The notes beneath the pieces were generated by a model that searched no databases, had not been told where the DNA came from, and saw only the letters and a list, made by a program, of their open reading frames with translations. From Gammaproteobacteria bacterium (lineage in GTDB: Bacteria; Pseudomonadota; Gammaproteobacteria; GCA-001735895), in contig JAOTUD010000176.1 of NCBI GenBank assembly GCA_029864065.1, forward strand, positions 1-6,390: a DNA stretch of 6,390 bases, written 5' to 3'. Both the position numbers and the translations under genes were made by a program. Below, one piece after another: positions 1-5,177 of this stretch (within the stretch, counting starts at the first letter, position 1; each line of letters opens with the position of its first letter).

Positions 1-100
1 CGGTCCACAGGCAGGGGCAAGCAATTAACCCGCACGGATGCAGATATAACGAGACAGCTTTTACCTGGTCAGCTTTTCTCTCCTCGAGATAATCACATTG
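1..100. other. Left-edge segment, no gene assigned; possible 3' end of a plus-strand gene
   Basis: I cannot assign a gene here. Because a plus-strand terminator follows at 101-129, the end of a plus-strand gene is expected. Two frames close before the hairpin: one stops at 26-28 (ending ...QAGASN) and one at 90-92 (ending ...FLSSR). The third stays open through the terminator to 151-153 and is less likely. The fragments are too short to recognise. The segment also holds two direct copies of CAGCTTTT (55-62 and 70-77). Confidence 0.3.
55..77. repeat. Short tandem direct repeat CAGCTTTT, period 15
   Basis: Two exact eight-base copies lie at 55-62 and 70-77, separated by seven bases. The 15-base period is not a whole number of helical turns. 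It could be a small operator for something outside the window, or chance. Confidence 0.35.
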
Positions 101-129
101 CTCTGGTTCGAATTGCCAGAGTTTTTTTT
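101..129 (+). terminator. Intrinsic (Rho-independent) terminator, plus strand
   Basis: CTCTGG (101-106) pairs with CCAGAG (116-121) around a nine-base loop, or a seven-base loop if the T107-G115 wobble pair forms. Eight consecutive T residues (122-129) follow at once. This is the standard intrinsic terminator layout and it works only for plus-strand transcription. No plus-strand gene lies in the window before it, so it probably ends a transcript entering from the left, convergent with the ttcA end of the minus-strand operon. The stem is short and only moderately GC-rich. Confidence 0.75.
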
Positions 130-155
130 GCGCCGCGATCGGGAACCGTCTAATC

Positions 156-232
156 GGGGACAGACCACGTTTTTCGACGCAAATCATACTTTGCAGCAGG
201 ACACTATTCAGCGAAAAACCTGGTCTGTCCCC
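156..232. repeat. Palindromic element: 21-base inverted repeat with 35-base loop (REP- or MITE-like)
   Basis: The left arm is 156-176 (GGGGACAGACCACG, then TTTTTCG) and the right arm is 212-232. They are reverse complements at 20 of 21 positions; the single mismatch is C168 opposite C220. The 35-base loop (177-211) contains a second small hairpin, GCAAA at 179-183 with TTTGC at 190-194. No T run follows the outer stem on either strand, so it is not a classical intrinsic terminator. The arm sequence resembles GGGGACAGACC-type intergenic palindromes that I recall from gammaproteobacterial genomes, sometimes beside REP-associated Y1 transposases; that link is from memory, not shown here. It sits 22 bases downstream of the ttcA stop. 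As RNA it could form a strong 3' hairpin protecting or ending the operon transcript. Confidence 0.8.
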
Positions 233-254
233 TGGCCCTCTAATCCGTCAGCCG

Positions 255-1061
255 CTAGATATCGCCGAAGTCGAAAAGACCACGGTCGAGCAGGTGCGAG
301 GGTGTCACCTGGCACATCGATTTCAGTATGTTGTCGACGCGTCCCGGGTGCGATTTGTCCCACTGTTGCAGCATCGCCTTTATCGCCTGGCGCTGCAGGT
401 TTGGTTGCGATCCGCACAGGTTGCACGGGATAATCGGAAACTTTCGCAAGTCAGCGAACTGCTTGATCAGGGCTTCGCGCACGTAGGCCAGCGGTCGAAT
501 GACGATATTACGCCCGTCGTCGCTGCGCAGCTTCGCCGGCATCGCCTTTAGCCGGCTGTTGTAAAACAGGTTCAGAAACAGGGTTTCGACGATATCGTCG
601 GCATGGTGCCCGAGCGCGATTTTGCTGGCGCCGATTTCGCCGGCGACCCGGTATAAAACCCCGCGACGCAACCTGGAGCACAGCGCACAGGTCGTCTTTC
701 CTTGCGGGACCAGGCGCTTGACAACGCCGTAGGTATCCTCCTCGACGATGTGGTACTCGATTCCGAGCGCATCCAGGTAATCGGGCAGCACCCGCACGGG
801 GAACCCGGGCTGTTTCTGATCGAGGTTGACCGCAACCAGTTCGAAATCGATCGGCGCGGCTTTTTGCAGATGTAGCAAGATATCGAGCATGGTATAGCTG
901 TCGGCGCCACCGGAAAGACAGACCATGATCCGGTCCCCGGCCTCGATCATGTCGAAATCACTGACCGCGCGACCGACGCCGCTGCGTATCCTGCGCTCGA
1001 TTTTCGCAAGATTCGGCGCTTCCAGCGCACTTGCATCGACCGTGGGATAGCCGCTTTGCAT
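255..1061 (-). CDS. ttcA: tRNA 2-thiocytidine(32) synthetase TtcA
   Basis: TtcA is an ATP- and Fe-S-dependent enzyme that converts cytidine 32 of certain tRNAs to 2-thiocytidine. The product is 268 residues. It has the PP-loop ATP pyrophosphatase motif SGGADS (50-55), the C-x-x-C pair C125/C128 (CALCSRLRRG), a second pair C213/C216 (CNLCGSQPNLQR) and the GHHADD block (151-156). E. coli TtcA uses cysteines from these two places to hold a 4Fe-4S cluster. The reading frame extends upstream to 1199, but those 46 residues overlap trkH and look unlike TtcA. The ATG at 1061 follows the trkH stop by 4 bases, has a GGAG upstream and gives a normal N-terminus. The C-terminus ends at LFDFGDI, so it lacks the roughly 40-residue tail of E. 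coli TtcA, as do many homologues. It is the last gene of the cluster. Confidence 0.95.
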   Translation of the reverse strand: MQSGYPTVDASALEAPNLAKIERRIRSGVGRAVSDFDMIEAGDRIMVCLSGGADSYTMLDILLHLQKAAPIDFELVAVNLDQKQPGFPVRVLPDYLDALGIEYHIVEEDTYGVVKRLVPQGKTTCALCSRLRRGVLYRVAGEIGASKIALGHHADDIVETLFLNLFYNSRLKAMPAKLRSDDGRNIVIRPLAYVREALIKQFADLRKFPIIPCNLCGSQPNLQRQAIKAMLQQWDKSHPGRVDNILKSMCQVTPSHLLDRGLFDFGDI

Positions 1062-1065
1062 CGCG

Positions 1066-2517
1066 TTACTTTCTCCAGAAAGCCGGCGTGAACAATACCA
1101 GCAGCGTGAAAATTTCGAGGCGTCCGAGCAGCATTGCGATGCACAGTATCCATTTGGCGGTGTCGTTGATCGACGCGAAATTTCTGCCGACGTCGCCAAG
1201 GCCCGGGCCCAGATTATTAAGGCAGGCGGCGACCGCCGAAAACGCGGTGACCTGGTTGAGGCCGGTCGCCATCAGCAGCAAAATCAGCAATGCCGAAATC
1301 GCGAAATAAGCCGCGAAGAAGCCCCACACCGCCTCGATCACCTTTTCCGGCATCGGTTTCCTGCCGATCTTGACGGCGAACTGCGCGCTCGGGTGCACCA
1401 GCCGCCGCAGTTCCCGCACCCCCTGCTTGACCAGCAACAGGATCCGAATGACCTTGATGCCGCCGCCGGTCGAACCCGAGCAGCCGCCGATGAAGCTGAC
1501 ATAGAGCAGCAGCACCGGCAGGAAACCCGGCCAGCTGTAATACTCGGCGGTGGTAAAGCCGGTGGTGGTGCCGATCGACACCACCTGGAACAGGCCCTCG
1601 ATGATCGATTCGGCGGTCGATTCGAAGGTGTGCTTCAACTGCAGGTAGCCGACGGTGATAATGCTGACGACGCATAGCACCAGCATATAGGTGCGAAACT
1701 CGGCGTCGCGACGGTATGGTTTCAGCGACAGGTTGCGAAAAGCGGTGAAGTGAATCGCGAAATTGATCCCCGACAGCAGCATGAACACGATCGCGATAAA
1801 CTGGATCGCGGTGCTGTCAAAATACCCGATACTGGCGTCATGCGTCGAAAAGCCGCCGATGGCGACGGTCGAAAACGAGTGCGACATGGCGTCGAAAAAC
1901 GACATACCCGCGGCCCAGTAGGCGAGGCAGCAGGCGACCGTCAAGCCGAGATAGATATACCACAATGCCTTGGCGGTCTCGGTAATACGCGGGGTCAGCT
2001 TGGTATCCTTTACCGGGCCCGGGGTTTCGGCGCGAAACAGCTGCATGCCGCCGACGCCGAGCATCGGCAAAACCGCGACGGCCAGCACGATGATGCCCAT
2101 CCCGCCCAGCCACTGCAATTCCTGGCGATAAAGCTGCAGCGAATGCGGTAATGCGTCGATGCCGACAATCACCGTCGCGCCGGTCGTGGTTATCCCGGAA
2201 ATGGATTCGAACACCGCATCGGTCACCGATATATCGTAAATCCCGGAGAGATAAATCGGCAGCCCGCCGGCCACCCCGAGCACGGTCCAGAACAATACCA
2301 CCACGAGGAAGCCATCGCGCAGGCGCAACTCGTTGCGATGTTTGCGTACCGGCAGGTAAAGCGCGAAACCCGCGACCAGCGTCAGCAGGAAGGCCTCGAC
2401 GAACGGTAGCACCGCGCCGTCGTCGTAGATCAATCCGGTCGCGATCGGCGGCAGCAGGGTGCTGCTGGACAGCAGCATCAATAATCCCAGAATGCGCAGT
2501 ATTACCAGTGGTTGCAT
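1066..2517 (-). CDS. trkH: Trk potassium uptake system, membrane subunit TrkH
   Basis: TrkH is the inner-membrane potassium-translocating subunit of the SKT superfamily (four M1-P-M2 repeats), gated by TrkA. The product is 483 residues, the usual length, and it matches E. coli TrkH along its whole length, including the C-terminal TLLVLFTPAFWRK. The four selectivity-filter loops are visible: TTTGAT (110-115), AIGGFS (219-224), TTTGFT (317-322) and NLGPGL (435-440), each with its filter glycine. Hydrophobic segments occur at about 8-30, 40-56, 70-90, 137-155, 187-204, 237-258, 276-293, 333-346, 396-417 and 456-477. The glycine-rich SGSTGGGIKVIRIL (347-360) matches the loop region that controls gating in the family. 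The start ATG at 2517 fits the family N-terminus and lies 20 bases past the trkA stop. Its Shine-Dalgarno sequence is weak. It pairs directly with the preceding trkA. Confidence 0.97.
   Translation of the reverse strand: MQPLVILRILGLLMLLSSSTLLPPIATGLIYDDGAVLPFVEAFLLTLVAGFALYLPVRKHRNELRLRDGFLVVVLFWTVLGVAGGLPIYLSGIYDISVTDAVFESISGITTTGATVIVGIDALPHSLQLYRQELQWLGGMGIIVLAVAVLPMLGVGGMQLFRAETPGPVKDTKLTPRITETAKALWYIYLGLTVACCLAYWAAGMSFFDAMSHSFSTVAIGGFSTHDASIGYFDSTAIQFIAIVFMLLSGINFAIHFTAFRNLSLKPYRRDAEFRTYMLVLCVVSIITVGYLQLKHTFESTAESIIEGLFQVVSIGTTTGFTTAEYYSWPGFLPVLLLYVSFIGGCSGSTGGGIKVIRILLLVKQGVRELRRLVHPSAQFAVKIGRKPMPEKVIEAVWGFFAAYFAISALLILLLMATGLNQVTAFSAVAACLNNLGPGLGDVGRNFASINDTAKWILCIAMLLGRLEIFTLLVLFTPAFWRK
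1073..1076 (-). promoter_or_regulatory. Shine-Dalgarno sequence supporting the ttcA start
   Basis: On the minus strand GGAG lies 11 bases before the ATG at 1061, inside the last codons of trkH. The spacing is slightly long. It supports the 1061 start over the upstream in-frame ATG at 1199, which lies deep within trkH. Confidence 0.45.
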
Positions 2518-2537
2518 GGGTAAAGGCCGACCGATTC

Positions 2538-3914
2538 CTAGAAGTAGGTAATGCCGACCTGGAACAGCTTTTCGACTTCGGCGATCCGCTTCTTGTCGGT
2601 CAGAAACAGTATCACGTGGTCTTCGGATTCGATGACCGTGTCATGATGCGCGATCAGCACGTCGTCGCCGCGCACGATCGCGCTGATGCGGGTGCCCTCG
2701 GGCAATTTTATCTCCTCGATGCTGCGACCGACGACCCTGGAAGAGCTCTTGTCGCCATGCGCGATTGCCTCGATCGCCTCTGCCGAACCGCGCCGCAACG
2801 CATGCACCGCGACCACGTCGCCGCGACGGATATGCGCCAGCAACGCGCCGATGGTTACCTGGTGCGGCGAAATCGCGATGTCTATCAATCCGCTCTCGAC
2901 CAGGTCGACATAGGCCGGGCGGTTGATCAGCGACATGACCTTTTTCGCACCCATGCGCTTGGCCAGCATCGACGACAGGATATTGGCCTCGTCGTCGTTG
3001 GTCAGCGCGCAGAATACGTCCATGGACTCGATGTTCTCCTCAAGCAGCAGGTCCGGATTGGCGGCGTCGCCGAGCAGGACGATGGTCGAATCGAGCATTG
3101 CCGACAGTTCGCGCGCGCGCGGCGGATGGGCCTCGATTACCTTGACCTGGTAATCGCCCTCCATCATCGCCGCAAGCTGTCCGCCGATATTGCCGCCGCC
3201 GGCGAGCATGACGCGCTTGTTCGGCTTGTCAAGCTTGCGCATCTCGGAAATGACGGTGGGAATATGTTCGCGCGCCGCGAGAAAGAAAACCTCGTCGCCT
3301 GCTTCGATGATGCAATCGGCGGAAGGCTGTATCGGCTTGCCTTCGCGAAATATCGCGGCCACGCGCATGTCCACACCCGGGACATGCTGGTTCATCGTAC
3401 GCAGTTCATGCCCTACCAGCAAACCGTCGTGATATGCCTTGACGGCAACCAGCTGCGCCCTGCCCTGGGCGAAATCGAGCACCTGCAGCGCGCTGGGGTG
3501 CTCGATCAAATGGTAAATGTACTCGGTGACCAGCGACTCCGGGCTGATCATGACATCGACCGGAATCGAGTTCTCGGCGAAAAGCCCTGGCCTGCGCAGG
3601 TATTCGGGCGAGCGTATGCGCGCGATCTTGGTCGGCGTATGGAATATGGACGACGCCACCTGGCAGGCGATCATGTTTATTTCATCGCTGTTGGTCAGCG
3701 CGATCATCATGTCCGCGTCGTCGGCCCCGGCATCTTCGAGCAATCCCGGGTAAGAGCCGTTGCCGCAGATCGTGCGCAGATCGAGCCGATCCTGCAGCTC
3801 GGATAGAATCTGCTGGTTGGTATCGATGACGGTGATTTCGTTGCTCTCTTCCTTGGCGAGCTCTGTCGCGACCGTTGAGCCTACCTGCCCGGCGCCTAGT
3901 ATAATAATGTTCAT
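2538..3914 (-). CDS. trkA: Trk potassium uptake system, NAD-binding regulatory subunit TrkA
   Basis: TrkA is the peripheral cytoplasmic subunit that binds nucleotides and gates the TrkH potassium channel/transporter. The product is 458 residues, the same length as I recall for E. coli TrkA, and it aligns end to end with it. It has two tandem RCK units, each a Rossmann (TrkA-N) fold followed by a TrkA-C domain. The first Rossmann fold begins at residue 3 with GAGQVG (7-12) and acidic D31 at the end of strand 2. The second has GGGNIG (239-244) and E261. Conserved blocks include GADDADM, IARIRSPEYLRRP, AGDEVFF, ALTNDDEAN and MGAKKVMSLI. The start ATG at 3914 lies 6 bases after the ntrX stop and has no clear Shine-Dalgarno sequence, so coupling to ntrX translation is likely. 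No defect is visible. Confidence 0.97.
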   Translation of the reverse strand: MNIIILGAGQVGSTVATELAKEESNEITVIDTNQQILSELQDRLDLRTICGNGSYPGLLEDAGADDADMMIALTNSDEINMIACQVASSIFHTPTKIARIRSPEYLRRPGLFAENSIPVDVMISPESLVTEYIYHLIEHPSALQVLDFAQGRAQLVAVKAYHDGLLVGHELRTMNQHVPGVDMRVAAIFREGKPIQPSADCIIEAGDEVFFLAAREHIPTVISEMRKLDKPNKRVMLAGGGNIGGQLAAMMEGDYQVKVIEAHPPRARELSAMLDSTIVLLGDAANPDLLLEENIESMDVFCALTNDDEANILSSMLAKRMGAKKVMSLINRPAYVDLVESGLIDIAISPHQVTIGALLAHIRRGDVVAVHALRRGSAEAIEAIAHGDKSSSRVVGRSIEEIKLPEGTRISAIVRGDDVLIAHHDTVIESEDHVILFLTDKKRIAEVEKLFQVGITYF

Positions 3915-3920
3915 CGCATG

Positions 3921-5177
3921 TTATTGTTTTTTGGTCTGCAACCCCAGTGATTTCAATTTTCGGTACAGGTGCGTACGTTCCTGGCCGACCCGGCGCGCCA
4001 ACTCGGTCATGTTGTTACCGCTGAGTGCGAGATGCCGCGACAGGTACTCGCGTTCGAATGCTTCCCTGGCTTCCCTGAGATCGAGGTCCATGTCGATCGT
4101 AATCTGTAATTTGTTGCCCGCGTCGGCCTCGAAATTCGCGTCGAGCGCGCCCAGGGTATGCTCGATTTCATCCAGGTCTATTTCCTCGGTGTCGCTGTTC
4201 GTCAATATGGTCCTGATAAACTTTTTGAGCTGGTCGATATCGTCAGTCCAGCGATGGTTACGCAACAGGTTTTGCGCGGCAACATTGAAATGGCGGTAGG
4301 GTAGCTGTTCGTGGTCGCTAATCCAGTTCGCATAGTATTCCAGCAGTTCCGGTATATCCTCGATATGCTCTTCCAGCGACGGAATCTTGATCGCGTCCTG
4401 AAACATCCCGGCAAGTCGCGGATCGATCTCGGGCTTATTCCTGAGCTCGTCGTAGCCGTAGCTGCTGGAAACAATGACGCGGTGCTTCGAATCGCGATTG
4501 GCCACCAGGATGGCATCGTGCAGCGCTGACTGCTGCGCGCGGTCGAGGTCGGCAATTTCCTCGACGAAGAGATTGCGTCGCAACGGGATCAGCCGTCGAA
4601 AACTCTGCGACCCGTCGAATATATCCATGCCCCCGGCAGACTCGCTCAGATAGTCGGCCCAGATACGCCGACCGCTGCCGTGCGGGCCGTTGAGGAACAC
4701 CGCGTTGCTGGTTTCGCGCAGATCCAGCATGCGCTGCTTGAGGTTCTGCACGATACGGCTGTTTCCGACCGGTTGCTCGCGCCGGCGTTGTTCCTGGCGC
4801 GCAATGCTTGCCGTACTGGACAGGGCCGATTTCACGGTGCTGAGCAATTTCGCCATCGACAGGGGCTTTTCGACAAAATCAACGGCCCCGTAACGCGTCG
4901 CCTCGACCGCGGTTTCGACGGTGCCATGACCCGACATCATCACCACCGGACAGCTGTCGTCCCCGGACGACTTCCACTGCTTCAACAAGGTGACGCCGTC
5001 GACCTCGGGCATCCAGATATCGAGCAGTACCAGGTCCGGTTCCGAGTTGCGACGCATTTCGTTGGCGGCGCGCGCGTGCTCGGCCACGTCGACGATATAG
5101 CCCTCGTCCTCGAGTATATCCTTGAGCAGGAAGCGAATATCGGGCTCGTCGTCGACGACCAGGATGCGCGCGTTCAT
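3921..5177 (-). CDS. ntrX: NtrX-type response regulator with degenerate AAA+ domain and Fis-type helix-turn-helix
   Basis: This is the cytoplasmic partner of NtrY, 418 residues, somewhat short for an NtrC/NtrX-family protein. The receiver domain (about 4-118) has acidic pocket D9/D10, phospho-acceptor D53 (LLDIWMPEVDG), S82 (MMSGHG) and K104 (EKP). A central domain (about 140-345) still follows the NtrC AAA+ layout: GPHGSGRR at 164-171 replaces GESGTGKE, LFVEEI at 203-208 replaces LFLDEI, and SLEEHIEDIPEL matches the usual LRERxEDI segment. The GAFTGA loop between Walker A and B is absent, and the arginine-finger stretch is unrecognisable. The C-terminus (about 370-414) is an intact Fis-like DNA-binding domain (FEREYL, then GNNMTELARRVGQERTHLYR). 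The start is the ATG at 5177, which overlaps the ntrY stop. I infer phosphorylation-controlled DNA binding without sigma-54 remodelling. The family call is firm; target genes are unknown. Confidence 0.92.
   Translation of the reverse strand: MNARILVVDDEPDIRFLLKDILEDEGYIVDVAEHARAANEMRRNSEPDLVLLDIWMPEVDGVTLLKQWKSSGDDSCPVVMMSGHGTVETAVEATRYGAVDFVEKPLSMAKLLSTVKSALSSTASIARQEQRRREQPVGNSRIVQNLKQRMLDLRETSNAVFLNGPHGSGRRIWADYLSESAGGMDIFDGSQSFRRLIPLRRNLFVEEIADLDRAQQSALHDAILVANRDSKHRVIVSSSYGYDELRNKPEIDPRLAGMFQDAIKIPSLEEHIEDIPELLEYYANWISDHEQLPYRHFNVAAQNLLRNHRWTDDIDQLKKFIRTILTNSDTEEIDLDEIEHTLGALDANFEADAGNKLQITIDMDLDLREAREAFEREYLSRHLALSGNNMTELARRVGQERTHLYRKLKSLGLQTKKQ

Noticed and set aside
156..232. The inverted repeat as an intrinsic terminator of the ttcA operon
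   Set aside because: No T run follows the outer stem on the minus strand; the T/A tracts lie inside the stem.
98..433. Plus-strand 111-codon open frame across the terminator and palindrome
   Set aside because: It runs through the terminator hairpin and the inverted repeat and into the antisense of ttcA, and its translation resembles no known protein.
1062..1199. 46-residue N-terminal extension of ttcA
   Set aside because: It lies wholly opposite no new DNA but inside trkH, has no TtcA likeness, and the ATG at 1061 has a Shine-Dalgarno sequence and a normal family N-terminus.
255..2517. trkH next to ttcA as a prophage-related arrangement, recalling that E. coli trkG lies in the Rac prophage near ttcA
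   Set aside because: There are no phage genes or attachment repeats here, and trkH is the chromosomal type in an operon with trkA; the resemblance is coincidental.
2151..3806. A 551-codon open frame on the plus strand opposite trkA and the start of trkH
   Set aside because: It is antisense to two clear, conserved genes, its translation is arginine- and histidine-rich low-information sequence, and long shadow frames are common opposite GC-rich coding DNA.
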